In this document: positions 16,801-25,465 of the stretch, piece by piece
Layout: the number at the start of each line of letters is the position of its first letter
How positions within the stretch are numbered: position 1 is the first letter of the stretch
Origin: Phyllobacterium sp. 628
GTDB lineage: Bacteria; Pseudomonadota; Alphaproteobacteria; Rhizobiales; Rhizobiaceae
Assembly (NCBI RefSeq): GCF_014189505.1
Contig: NZ_CP050303.1
Span: 62,001 to 126,000 of the forward strand
Direction: 5' to 3'
DNA length: 64,000 bases
Translations under genes and position numbers: made by a program
Notes under the pieces: model-generated
Seen by the model: the letters and a program-made list of their open reading frames with translations, nothing else
The model's database searches: none
What the model was told of the DNA's origin: nothing

Positions 16801-18118
16801 CGCATTGATGGGAATCTACGACAAGGACATCAAGACCGGCGCAGAACTCGACAAGTCGTGGAAGTCAAAGTCCGACGACGGAAAAGCCATTGGGCCAACA
16901 GAGAATCTTGCGAACTTCTTCCAGATGGGGAAGATGTACCAGGGCGCTTTGGGAATTAACGACACCAAAGCTTTGCAGGGCGCCGTCAAAAACTCCAAGC
17001 ACAATGGCGAACTCCAGGAGTTTTACGAGAAATCGATGGTCTCCGGCGATCGCTTGAAGGAATTGCTGAAAGACCACTCCGCCGAAGAAGCAATAAGCAC
17101 TTTCAGCCTGGAAGCCGCTCTCTACAACGCTGCTTTGGATCCTGAATTTACGGGCAAGTACGATAAGAAACTCAATGAGAATTTCACCTCCATTGCTGAG
17201 GACGGCGCATTCAAGAATGCGTCGTTTGACGACCTCAAGAAGGCGTTTGGTGTCAATGGCGGCGATGAGCTGGATGAAAAGCAAGTCGAGAAGATGATTG
17301 AGGAGATCGGCAAAACGAATCCTGAATCTCTTGTCAATGCAAATGGTGAACCTGCAAAACCGGATCAGATTCTGGCCGCCTTCCGAGGGCAATGGGAGCT
17401 GCTGCGGCAAGGTACCAAAGGGCTTGGGGCATATGGTGTGATCGATGCTAACAACTCGGCCAAACAGCTCTTTGACAAAGGTATCCAGCATGGTGTGAGC
17501 GGACTGCTGCTGAGTGGTATCACCATTGCCAGAGGCATCGGTGCGAACGGCAATCTGACGGATCGCCAGAAGGCCGATATTGCAATTGGCTCCGTCCAGA
17601 CGGCCGCCATTTTCGCTGAGGGTGGGGTGAAGAACTACCGCGAATACCTGAAGAATGCGGGGATCGATCCAAAGAAAATCGACGATCCGAAGACGTTCAA
17701 CGAATACTTGCAAAAGAATGCAAGCAGGTTCGAATTTGGATTCAGGGGGCTTGGTGGGGGATTAGCCAATCTTGCACTCGGGGCCTACAGCATCTTCGAT
17801 GGCGTAAAGGCTATCAGAAACGGCGATGTAGCGACCGGCGGCGTGAGTATCGCGACTGGTTCCATTGGTCTCCTCGGCGGTGCTGCGGTTACTGTGGAAG
17901 GTGGAATGGGCGTCGCGGGTCTTGTGGTTCCGCGTTTGATCCAAGGGCTGGGTGCAGGATTTGGCGTCGCAGGTGGCGTCCTCAGCTTGGCATCAGTGTT
18001 CATTTTCGCAGCTATTAATGAAAGCAAGGCGTCGTCTCTCCAGAACGATTATGGAGATCTTTTGGGAGATTATCTGAAGAAATATAAGATCGACGGCAAA
18101 GCGGATGACAGCGCTTGA
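13880..18118 (+). CDS. NolX/HrpF/HrpK-like giant secreted or translocator-like protein with five repeats
   Basis: 1412 residues, acidic and Asp/Lys/Gly-rich, no signal peptide and no Cys-rich part. Five imperfect repeats of about 125 residues fill residues about 42-735, each running from [QE]AEALGIEW through VGD[YF]..D.DAA[YF]RA.QVL.H to HGTEAGRLQDFGKYGF. A helical middle (735-1170, FWSKPGSFDILE, LSNDAPKDAKGA) and hydrophobic C-terminal segments (about 1207-1225 and 1285-1378, rich in Gly/Ala/Val) match the build of HrpF/NolX type III translocon proteins. GGAGG 8 bases before this ATG decides the start. No other type III gene is in the window. Family call moderate, export route unknown. Confidence 0.7.
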   Translation: MTLPTVKSQKANTNEAPVSFDASKWNAIISVATKETSDDSTRNQAEALGIEWERPKGDNRSAKYIIENSPMLKDLIDHENGGKGRPDVGDIKDGLKKLVGDYENDSDAAFRADQVLEHIEKFDSDGNLISGKDVGNGKIDGITDSDQVEHGTEAGRLKDLAKYGFEHLKGDLIKSNTFWGDQKAREDAARLGIKWVTPEGDNRSAEDIINDNPLLKNLGNQSGVKDKLKDRVGDFEHDRDAAYRAVQVLEHIEKFDDDGKIQDGKNVGNDEINGFTKSGEAEHGTEAGRLQDFGKYGFENLKGELPDQLDPKDNKEARKEAEALGIEWVRPEGDQRSAKEIIDDNPLLKNLQNHGNAKDMLKERVGDFDRDADAAFRAAQVLKHVEKFDGDGKLLDDKKVGNEKIDGYTSSNEAKHGTEAGRLQDFGKYGFRNLKGNLHEVPAKNDAPPTAPGKEPPADGKPGSGEIIDEKKAHEQAEALGIEWKRPKDDDRSAKSIIKDTPMLSDLIDRKGSKNRPDIDNMKEDLKKRVGDYENDADAAYRAAQVLKHIEKFDSDGKINSGKDVGNDKIDGITDSDEVRHGTEAGRLKDFGKYGFENLKGKFPERSESGKNEEARKQAEALGIKWDLPKYDKRDAGQIIDDSPLLKNLGNQSGVKDMLKDRVGDFEHDRDAAYRAVQVLERIEKYDAEGKMLSGDDVGNHKIDGFSPSGEAKHGTEAGRLQDFGKFGFSSLAGVSDKYGDYLKKNGDADDASKLIAKYGSALYENFDSIKDATGAGDHLTIKDLQKFKDENPKLMSDDLKKALDFWSKPGSFDILETSHDKLRNGSDGKLSKTDISDWLSNDAPKDAKGAIEFAVRAADGNAVSDVQVEKFDDEIFKNPEKYSPKEKAAVVRDLQKAYDLVGMGKQAGMWDKDYIIKKLGDRAGVGGDPEAVLKEIQERITTLQKDPEVVKFLNETGEKTLKDFVDSDKDLKSALMGIYDKDIKTGAELDKSWKSKSDDGKAIGPTENLANFFQMGKMYQGALGINDTKALQGAVKNSKHNGELQEFYEKSMVSGDRLKELLKDHSAEEAISTFSLEAALYNAALDPEFTGKYDKKLNENFTSIAEDGAFKNASFDDLKKAFGVNGGDELDEKQVEKMIEEIGKTNPESLVNANGEPAKPDQILAAFRGQWELLRQGTKGLGAYGVIDANNSAKQLFDKGIQHGVSGLLLSGITIARGIGANGNLTDRQKADIAIGSVQTAAIFAEGGVKNYREYLKNAGIDPKKIDDPKTFNEYLQKNASRFEFGFRGLGGGLANLALGAYSIFDGVKAIRNGDVATGGVSIATGSIGLLGGAAVTVEGGMGVAGLVVPRLIQGLGAGFGVAGGVLSLASVFIFAAINESKASSLQNDYGDLLGDYLKKYKIDGKADDSA
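14007..16080 (+). repeat. Five coding tandem repeats of about 370-400 bp
   Basis: Approximate units: 14007-14400, 14426-14795, 14824-15195, 15296-15690 and 15718-16080, each preceded by a short variable linker. Units 1 and 4 share an insertion (LIDxxNxGKxRPD) and units 2 and 5 share LGNQSGVKDxLKDRVGDFEHDRDAA, so an ancestral pair was probably duplicated as a block. Each unit holds a D-x-D-G stretch and a GN-x-[KE]-I-[DN]-G stretch resembling an EF-hand loop split by an insertion. Confidence 0.85.
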
Positions 18119-18443
18119 TGTGGCAGATCGATTATTCAACATAGGCGATCCGCAGAGTTTCGGTGCCGACGTTTAATGAATGCCAGCTCGTATTTGCGGG
18201 AATACCCGCCCAATACAGCTGGCCTGGGTCCTGGCGTTGAGGATTGTGTCGCAAAGCCAATCACAGCGACCGGGACGACGGCACTTCGGGTTGTCGGAAT
18301 GTCGGCCTATCTTTCAGTGCGATTGTCGCTTTCATATGGAATCTCGATCTTCGAAAGATTGGTCACCAGACGTTGGTTCAAGACTTTCACGATGCATTGC
18401 CACATCGCGCGATACTGCGCCGATCCGCATGATCATCAGCTAC
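18119..18443. other. Intergenic, no gene seen
   Basis: 325 bases between the NolX/HrpF-like stop and the LysR remnant stop. Short frames on both strands show no RBS or family resemblance. No convincing terminator hairpin was found. Confidence 0.45.
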
Positions 18444-18791
18444 TTATAGTTCGGCCTCGGGGGCAGATTCATTTGGCCCGGCAGCGGACCACGAGACCAT
18501 GAATGGATCCTCCCGCATCGCTGCCACGAGATATTCGATGATGGTTCTTACGCGAAACGGCATGTTGCGCCGAGAGGAGTAGACCAGATTAATCGGCAGG
18601 CGGGCCGGCAGGAAGTCTGGCACCAGATTGATCAATCGGCCTGCCTCGATATCAGGAACGGCAAGGATATGGGAAAGAATCGCGATGCCGGAACCGGCAA
18701 GTACCGCGCGATGAACTGCAACGGCATTGTTAACAACGAGACGCGGAGCAACCCGCACGGCGACTTCATCCGCACCGTTGGAAAACAACCA
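18444..18791 (-). pseudogene. LysR-type regulator, C-terminal remnant
   Basis: About 115 residues of a LysR effector domain: FSNGADEVAVRVAPRLVVNNA, HRAVLAGSGIAILSHILAVPD, GRLINLVPDFL, VYSSRRNMPFRVRTIIEYL. The N-terminal helix-turn-helix and first half of the effector domain are missing; family members have about 300 residues. Homology stops near 18791-18800, exactly where the oppositely read HlyD gene begins, so a deletion removed the front of both genes. Confidence 0.8.
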
Positions 18792-18799
18792 GGCGATAC

Positions 18800-20072
18800 A
18801 AGACGTGCTGAAAACGTTGGTGAACTAACGTTCTTGATTGCCAACGAAACACCGAGGATCAGCCGCGCCCGGCAGGTCTTCGTGTTTACCGACAAGGGTG
18901 GACACCAGCGCGTCGGCGCAGTCTCGGCCGTCGGGAAGGTCGAGCGGGACTCGCCTCGCATCCGCTGGATCGAGAGCATTATTGCGGCGCTTGCAAAAGA
19001 CGCCGGGCTTGGCGAAATGCGGGAGTTTACTCTGCCTGCCTATTGCGCGCCCGATGATGAGGAACACAAGACGTTCCCGTACCGGTTCCTTGCATGGTTT
19101 CCGCTTAAGCTGCGCGATGGCCACGTGTTCGCGGGAATGCTTCTTGCACGTGAAGTGCCGTGGAATGAAACCGATATCGTCGTCGTATCCCGCCTTGCTG
19201 AAACCTACAGCCATGCCTGGTCGGCGCTGACGGGTGAACGTAAACTCAAACGCCGTATTCGCCTCAAGCCGCTATTACTTGGCGCTCTGATCGTTATCGC
19301 AGCTGCCGGGTTCATACCGGTCCCTCTGACAGTTTTGGCGCCGACTGAAATCGTCCCTATCGATCCGCGTATCGTCGCAGCACCTATAGACGGTGTGATT
19401 GAATCGATCGAAGTTGATCCGAATGTGAACGTTAGCAATGGTCAGTTGCTGCTGCGCATGTCCGATACGGCGCTTCGCAACGAACTGGCGGTCGCTGAGC
19501 AGGAGGTCAATGTTGCCGAGGCAAAGCTCAAACAGGTCACGCAAGGCGCCATCGCCGATCCAAAGATGCGCGGCGATCTGGCCGTTGCCGGCACGGAATT
19601 ATCGCTTGCCACGGCTAAACGCGATTACGCCCGGGATTTGCTGGCGCGCACGCAAGTCACAGCGCCGGAAGCGGGTGTCGTTATCTACACTGACAAACGC
19701 GATTGGGTCGGGCGTCCCGTTTCGACCGGTGAACGGTTGATGGAAGTCGCTGATCCCGGCAGAATTCAGATCCGGGTCGATGTTCCCGTTGCCGATGCCA
19801 TTGCCGTGAAAGCCGGAGCCAATGTCCGCGCGTTCCTTGATTCAGATCCGCTTCGGCCAATGAAGGCAACAGTGCGCGCCGTCTCGTTTGAGCCTCAGAT
19901 GATCGAAGGCAACATCCTCGCCTATCGTATTTATGCATCGCTTGCCGAAAACCAGGCCGGCATGCGGCTCGGCATTCGCGGCACGGCACAGATATCCGGT
20001 GACAAAGTACCGTTGGCCTACTACTTGTTCCGCCGCCCCATTGCGGCAATCAGGCAGCGGCTTGGGCTATGA
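18800..20072 (+). pseudogene. HlyD-type efflux adaptor, 5'-truncated
   Basis: Homology begins at about ENVGELTFLIANETPRISRA and runs to the stop. A GAF-like N-terminal part (QVFVFTDKGGHQRVGAVSAVG) is followed by one membrane span (LKPLLLGALIVIAAAGFIPV), lipoyl halves around VAAPIDGVIESIEVDPN and ARTQVTAPEAGVVIYTDKRDW, and a beta-barrel with MEVADPGRIQIRVDVP. The frame stays open upstream to an ATG at 18669, but that part is antisense LysR sequence. Family members have extra N-terminal residues and a proper start. The stop overlaps the M50 gene start (ATGA). It may still be translated from an internal or fused start. Confidence 0.7.
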
Positions 20073-22186
20073 ACCCAGCTGAACTGCCTCTTCCGCCTCT
20101 GCGTGAGGATCTGCAGATTCTTCGAGGCGGCACGAGCTATTCCGGCGCACCTGTCTGGGTCGTCCTCGACCCCATACGCAACCGCTTCTTTCGCGTCACC
20201 TATGAGATGTTCCAATTGCTGTCGCTCTGGAACCGCAGCCGCAGTCTCAACGAATTGAACCACGCGCTACGGCTGCGATTTGGCCGCGAAACTGATCCTG
20301 AAGAAATCGGCATGGTCATGCGTATGCTCGATGCCAATTTCTTCTTGGCCCAACCGTTATCAGGTACATGGCGCGGATTATACGAGAACGCGACACGGCG
20401 GCACTCGCTGTTCATGCAGCTTATTCACAATTATCTGTTTTTCCGTATACCGTTGGTCAGACCGGAGAGATTCATCCGCCAGAGCTGGCCCTACGTCACA
20501 TTTTTGTTCACACGCGCTTTCCTGCTTTTTGCTGCGCTTGTAGGCCTCGCCGGACTCTATCTCGTATCCCGTCAATGGAATGAATTCGTCGGGACATTTC
20601 CTTATGTCTTCTCGCTTGAGGGTGCGGCCATATCTGTTCTGTCTGTGGTCCTGATCAAGTCGATGCACGAACTTGGCCACGCCTATGTCGCACACATGTT
20701 TCGCTGCCGCATACCGACGATGGGCGTCGCGTTCATGGTCATGGTGCCGCTGCTCTATACGGATGTTTCCGACGCCTGGCGTCTGAAATCCCGTAAATCC
20801 CGGATCATGATTGATTGCGCCGGTGTGGTCACGGAACTTTGCGTTGCTGCCTTCGCATTGTTTCTCTGGGCTTTCATCCCCGATGGTCCGTTGCGCAGTG
20901 CCGTGTTCGTGCTTGCTGCCGTCGGCTGGATATTGAGCCTGCTGGTCAACACCAACCCATTCATGCGTTTCGATGGCTATTACATTCTGGCAGACTTTCT
21001 GGGTGTGGAAAACCTTCAACCCCGTGCGTTCCGCCACATGCGCTGGCGTTTACGCGAATTGCTGTTCGGGGTTGGCTATCCACCACCTGAGCCCTTTCCG
21101 CCGCGCCTCGATGCCATCGTTACATTCTATGCCATATGCACGACGATTTACCGGCTGCTGCTGTATGTCGGCATTGCACTGCTGGTGTATCATTTCACAA
21201 TCAAGCTGGTTGGAATCTTGCTCTTTGCAGTGGAGGTCGGCTTCTTCATGATCCGCCCCGTCTGGTCCGAACTCAAGGAATGGTGGACAATGCGACAGGA
21301 TATTTTGCGAAGCCGCCGCACCTATCTGACAGCGGCAATTTTGCTGGGTGGCATTACCTTGCTGGCAATGCCACTGTCGACGCGCGTTAGTGCTCCGGCA
21401 CTCCTGTTGCCTGAGACATTCGTGCGCCTTTACTCTGAAGAACCGGGCCGTATCGAACAGATCAATGTCAAACGTGGCCAGACCGTCAGCAAGGGCGATG
21501 TTCTGTTTGTGATTGCATCGCCGACTCTTGTACAGGACCGCAAACTTGCCGATATCGAGATCGCCCTGGCGGAACGCCGTCTGGCACGCATCGGCGCCAA
21601 TTCCGAAGACCTTATCCAGAAGGGTGTTGTCGAAAACGAGCTTCGGCGGCTGAATGCCAAACGGGAGGGGTTAGCGGCGCGCGAACAGAAGCTGGTCGTT
21701 CGAGCGCCGTTTGACGGCCATATCGCCGATCTGAATTCGGAAATTGTTCCCGGCCAATGGGTATCGCGCAAGGAACAATTTGCCTATCTGTCCGGCACTG
21801 GAGCCGCGGTGGTACGCGGCTATGTCTACGGCGAAGACCGCGCCCGGGTCGAGGCAGGCGCCAAGGGCTGGTTCATTCCCGATGACGTGACGCAAACCAA
21901 GTTGAAGGTGTCATTGACAGGCTTTGCCATCTCCGGCGCAAGGCAGATCGAGATACCACAGCTGACATCACAATTTGGCGGCAAATTGGCGGTTCATCCC
22001 GCTTCCAATAGCCGCCTTGTTCCTGTATCGGCGCAATACGCAGTTACTGCCAATGTAACAGAAACCGCTCCTGAGCTGAACCAGACCCGCAGCGGCATTC
22101 TGTTGATTGACGGGAAGGCAGAAAGCCTGTTGGCCCGCGGCTGGCGCCGCGTCCTGACAGTACTCGTTCGAGAGTCCGGTGCTTAG
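20069..22186 (+). CDS. M50 (S2P-like) membrane metalloprotease fused to a lipoyl/HlyD adaptor domain
   Basis: 705 residues. An N-terminal soluble domain (1-120) resembles peptide-recognition modules (PVWVVLDPIRNRFFRVT). The membrane part has HExxH zinc motif H200-ELG-H204 and the partner motif NPFMRFDGYYILADFLG, both intact, among 7-9 spans. After a last span at about 430, residues 450-620 form an adaptor-like lipoyl domain (EEPGRIEQINVKRGQTVSKGD, VVRAPFDGHIADL). These are called putative peptide zinc metalloprotease proteins and pair with HlyD adaptors, as here; an export or envelope-processing role is inferred. Confidence 0.85.
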   Translation: MNPAELPLPPLREDLQILRGGTSYSGAPVWVVLDPIRNRFFRVTYEMFQLLSLWNRSRSLNELNHALRLRFGRETDPEEIGMVMRMLDANFFLAQPLSGTWRGLYENATRRHSLFMQLIHNYLFFRIPLVRPERFIRQSWPYVTFLFTRAFLLFAALVGLAGLYLVSRQWNEFVGTFPYVFSLEGAAISVLSVVLIKSMHELGHAYVAHMFRCRIPTMGVAFMVMVPLLYTDVSDAWRLKSRKSRIMIDCAGVVTELCVAAFALFLWAFIPDGPLRSAVFVLAAVGWILSLLVNTNPFMRFDGYYILADFLGVENLQPRAFRHMRWRLRELLFGVGYPPPEPFPPRLDAIVTFYAICTTIYRLLLYVGIALLVYHFTIKLVGILLFAVEVGFFMIRPVWSELKEWWTMRQDILRSRRTYLTAAILLGGITLLAMPLSTRVSAPALLLPETFVRLYSEEPGRIEQINVKRGQTVSKGDVLFVIASPTLVQDRKLADIEIALAERRLARIGANSEDLIQKGVVENELRRLNAKREGLAAREQKLVVRAPFDGHIADLNSEIVPGQWVSRKEQFAYLSGTGAAVVRGYVYGEDRARVEAGAKGWFIPDDVTQTKLKVSLTGFAISGARQIEIPQLTSQFGGKLAVHPASNSRLVPVSAQYAVTANVTETAPELNQTRSGILLIDGKAESLLARGWRRVLTVLVRESGA

Positions 22187-22470
22187 AAATCAGAGGCACC
22201 GTGATGACGCGTGATATGGCTTGGCAACGTTCAGCATCATATTCGTTTTTGTTGTTGTATGAATATGATTCTATGGTTTCAACCAGGTTCCTCGGTCAAC
22301 TCATGTATATGTCCTCTTGCAAATAGTTCCCGGATGGAATGCGGCCATTTGTACTGCTTGTCTCTCGGAGTAGCGACGCGATATTAAATTTTAATCCGAA
22401 TGTCATTCATGCGACGATTGCCAAATCCAAAATCTACCAGCAATCGCACGCCTTCACCGAGGATTGAACT

Positions 22471-22965
22471 TTGAGAACCCTGGTCGCTTGCCTTTTCGCC
22501 CTTGTCGTCTTCGCCGCATCGCCTGGTTTTGCACAGGATGCAAAGCCGGTATTGAAAATTGAGGCACGGCTGTTCGAAAGCCCGACAGGCACGTTTTCCG
22601 AAGACAGGCTGGCGCCGAACGCGGCTGGCCTTGGCAATGTCATCATCGGCGAAAAGGCATCGTCTTCGGCCATTGTGATCATACGCATCGATGCGACGGC
22701 CCCACTCCCAACGAATGCCAGGCTGCGGCTCGTGGCGAAGGAAACATCAGCCAGCAAGGCAACCGGCTCCCCGCGCGTCAAGTTGCGCAAACTGCTGGAC
22801 AGTACCGTGGCCCTTCCTTCGTCCGCCTGGAACAGAACGACCTATGTCGGTTTCTGGCTGCCAGACGTAGGGTGCATGCCGGTGGCGCTCAAAGCAAATC
22901 TCATGGCGGGGGGCGCAGGCTCTGCATCGGCATCGGCTACGCTTGGCTTCACTTGTTATGAATAG
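22471..22965 (+). CDS. Secreted hypothetical protein
   Basis: 164 residues from a TTG start (an in-frame stop lies 2 codons upstream, so no earlier start is possible); GAGGA is 8 bases before it. Signal peptide LVACLFALVVFAASPGFAQ, then a beta-rich mature domain with two late Cys (DVGCMPVALKAN and GFTCYE) that may form a disulphide. No family recognised. It follows the M50 gene by 284 bases in which nothing was seen. Confidence 0.65.
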   Translation: MRTLVACLFALVVFAASPGFAQDAKPVLKIEARLFESPTGTFSEDRLAPNAAGLGNVIIGEKASSSAIVIIRIDATAPLPTNARLRLVAKETSASKATGSPRVKLRKLLDSTVALPSSAWNRTTYVGFWLPDVGCMPVALKANLMAGGAGSASASATLGFTCYE

Positions 22966-23021
22966 TGTGGCCTTGGTGCGACCTGCCCTTCTACTTTCCT
23001 CGCTCGTCACCGCTTCGTCGG

Positions 23022-24138
23022 CTAAGCTGTGGCATAGCTCTTGTTTGCCGCATTTTGTATCATGGCAATGGCGAGGGGTGGCAGAAAAACGCTCCAGATA
23101 GCGAGCCAGGTAATCGAGATCGAAGACCCCTGCCCCCCGTCGCGTGCGCGATCGTTAAGAAGATCGCCAAGGGTCATCACCAGGATTGGCAATCCGAGCG
23201 GCACCATGATCGCGATGAGGGTGGCAGCAAGAGGCGTGAGCAGTCGTTGTGAGGCTGCCGCACCCGCCAATTCTCCATGGATATGATAAACCCAATAGGC
23301 AAAATAGATAAAAGCACCCACGGCAATGCCGAGCAGGGGGGACGACGAAGATAGGATTTTTGAATGCATTCACCTGAAAGAAATTGGCGCTAAGTCCTGT
23401 CAGAAGGAGCACGATCGGCAGCCCTAACAAAATAATACAAACCAAGATGGGAGATCGCTGAATTTGCGGTAACGGCTTGTGGCGTTGGCGTGGAGTTTCA
23501 TCGAAGTCGAGGCGCCGAGCTGGCAGCAGAACCAGTATTGCAAGGAATAGGCAGGCTAGGAAACCCCAGATAACAGACGAGCCACTTTGATCGAGGGCGA
23601 ACAACATTGCCGCGCCCGCTGGAGCGAGTGCTGATATCAATATTGTCGTCGATAACAGAGTGAGAGCGCAGGCAAAGTCGATTTTATCCGGCCGCCCGCT
23701 TACCAGAAATATCGCGATGGCGAGAGGGAAAACGGCCCGCACTGTCCCCGCTGCCAATCCAAATAGAAATAGGAACGGGGAGTATCCCAATGCCCCTGGC
23801 ATCGCCAGAAAACCAACGGCGACAATACCGCAGACGACGATTGGTGAAACCAGAGCGGCCCGACCATTGCGCGCAGCAACGATAAACGCCAGGAAGGCGG
23901 CGACAACCCAACCAAGAGTGGAGCCGAGATAGAAGACAGCCAGAGTTTGAGTGGTGTTTCCGGCCGTTTGAGAAATCAGCGGTAAGAATGTAATCAGCCC
24001 TCCTGAACCGACAGCTGCAAAAAGTGAAGCAAAGAAGAGCGCCCAATAGCGATAGGTGCTGAGAAAATCGGCCAGCGTGAAGTCTGATGCGCGTGAAGCA
24101 GCCGCGTTGTTCATTGGCAGATGTGTTCTCGTTTCCAT
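23022..24138 (-). pseudogene. MFS-like membrane transporter, frameshifted in a C6 tract
   Basis: From METRTHLPMNNAA the first frame gives about eight spans (YRYWALFFASLFAAVGSGGL, LAVFYLGSTLGWVVAAFLAF and so on) up to FQVNAFKNPIFVVP. There the frame breaks in a run of six C on the coding strand (plus 23336-23341); the continuation PLLGIAVGAFIYFAYWVYH...LLTPLAATLIAIMVPLGLPI is in another frame to 23022. Removing one C gives an unbroken 371-residue protein. AGAGGG precedes the start. The substrate is unknown. It could be decay, phase variation or a sequencing error. Confidence 0.65.
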
Positions 24139-24258
24139 GAGAGGCCCTCTGTTGATTTGCGACGCCAATTGACCCAATTTCTATCTGCGATTGACAACGG
24201 CCAATCAAGATAGAATGAAGGTTTATATGAGCTACGTCTATGCGCTGTACTGTCAAAT

Positions 24259-25371
24259 ATGAGGGATTTCATGCCGCTGCCTTCGCTTATTCTTCCCGAT
24301 CGCCAGCTCTCTTTAGCGCCGAAGGTCATCTCCACGCCAAGAGCCTACTTCTGGGCGACACCAATTATCCTGGCATTCGCTATACTTCTGCTCGTGTGGG
24401 AGGCGCCAGGCGTGATCCGCGATTTCCAGATCAGCCAAAATCCTTTGGTGCTTGAAAATGGCAACGTGCAGGACGGGCGTTGTACAACACGTAAAGCCAT
24501 CTTCACCAATTGCGAAGCGCGTCTTGTATACGCTTACAAGGGACAGAACTACGATACCTCCGTCGATATTATGTTCATCGATTTTCACAGCGGGGATTAT
24601 GAGACTGGCTTGGTGATCTCGGCCGATCATCCGGAGCTGGCGACGATGAGCCTTGGTCTCGACATGCTCTGGAACCGGATCGTCACACTCACTGTCTTTG
24701 TCATCCTGCTGGGCGGTATGAGCCTGGCAATATTGTTTCTCGGTCTGCGCATTTGGCGTGTCAATCGCCAGCTGCGACAGCCTGCCAAGCTGATACCTGT
24801 CCCTGTTGAAATCACGGCATTTGACCGCAGACGCGGCCTCCTTTCGATCACGTATAATGACAAGATTGCGAATGATAAGACTGGCCGATCGGCTTACACG
24901 CGGATGAAAGACGGGCAGGAGCCCATGATCATCGGCGAAGCCAATGGCAAGGCCGTGGGATTGGCTGTCAGGCACGGCAATACTGCACTGCCCGTGCTTC
25001 TGGACAGTGGGCTGCAGCGCATCGGGCTGACCGAAGATGAACGCACAAAAGCTCTTGTACCTTTCACCCGCCAGTATAAGGGCGATCAAAATGTGCCGCT
25101 TCTCGTCGAAGAACCGAAAAAGACCGTCTCCATCTGGAAGCTGCTCCGGGTCTTCGTCGGCACGTTGCTTTTAATCGTCGTAGGTTTGTTTGGGTTCTGG
25201 CTTTGGTACGTGACGAGCTCTTCGACCCAGTTCCAGTCGCCCGGCATGGATATCAACAACCTCATGCCTGCTCCCCTTAATAAATGGGGATGCGATCAAC
25301 TGAAAAAGCGCTTCGGTCAGGACCGTGCTCCGTTTGGTTGTGTCGCAGACGATTATACGAGCTGGAAATGA
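24259..25371 (+). CDS. Hypothetical membrane protein
   Basis: 370 residues. Three membrane spans: AYFWATPIILAFAILLLVWE (about 29-48), a second at about 137-160 (TLTVFVILLGGMSLAILFLGL) and a third at about 297-316 (VFVGTLLLIVVGLFGFWLWY). Between spans 1 and 2 is an extracytoplasmic domain with a Cys pair (GRCTTRKAIFTNCEARL) and at the end another (WGCDQLKKRFGQ, FGCVADDY). Divergent from the MFS-like gene. No family recognised. Confidence 0.7.
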   Translation: MRDFMPLPSLILPDRQLSLAPKVISTPRAYFWATPIILAFAILLLVWEAPGVIRDFQISQNPLVLENGNVQDGRCTTRKAIFTNCEARLVYAYKGQNYDTSVDIMFIDFHSGDYETGLVISADHPELATMSLGLDMLWNRIVTLTVFVILLGGMSLAILFLGLRIWRVNRQLRQPAKLIPVPVEITAFDRRRGLLSITYNDKIANDKTGRSAYTRMKDGQEPMIIGEANGKAVGLAVRHGNTALPVLLDSGLQRIGLTEDERTKALVPFTRQYKGDQNVPLLVEEPKKTVSIWKLLRVFVGTLLLIVVGLFGFWLWYVTSSSTQFQSPGMDINNLMPAPLNKWGCDQLKKRFGQDRAPFGCVADDYTSWK

Positions 25372-25465
25372 GCGTAAGAGCTGGCTGGGGACGCACCGGG
25401 ACCAGACGGTGGTAAGAGATCGACACATATTCAACAGACCTCACGTCACCAAAGCCTGCTTCCCC

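Noticed and set aside
16865..17713. A 282-codon minus-strand frame inside the NolX/HrpF-like gene
   Set aside because: Codon-bias shadow of the coding strand; no RBS, no recognisable protein.
18669..18799. ATG at 18669 as the true start of the HlyD adaptor
   Set aside because: The first about 44 codons are the antisense of a LysR effector domain; adaptor homology begins only after the breakpoint.
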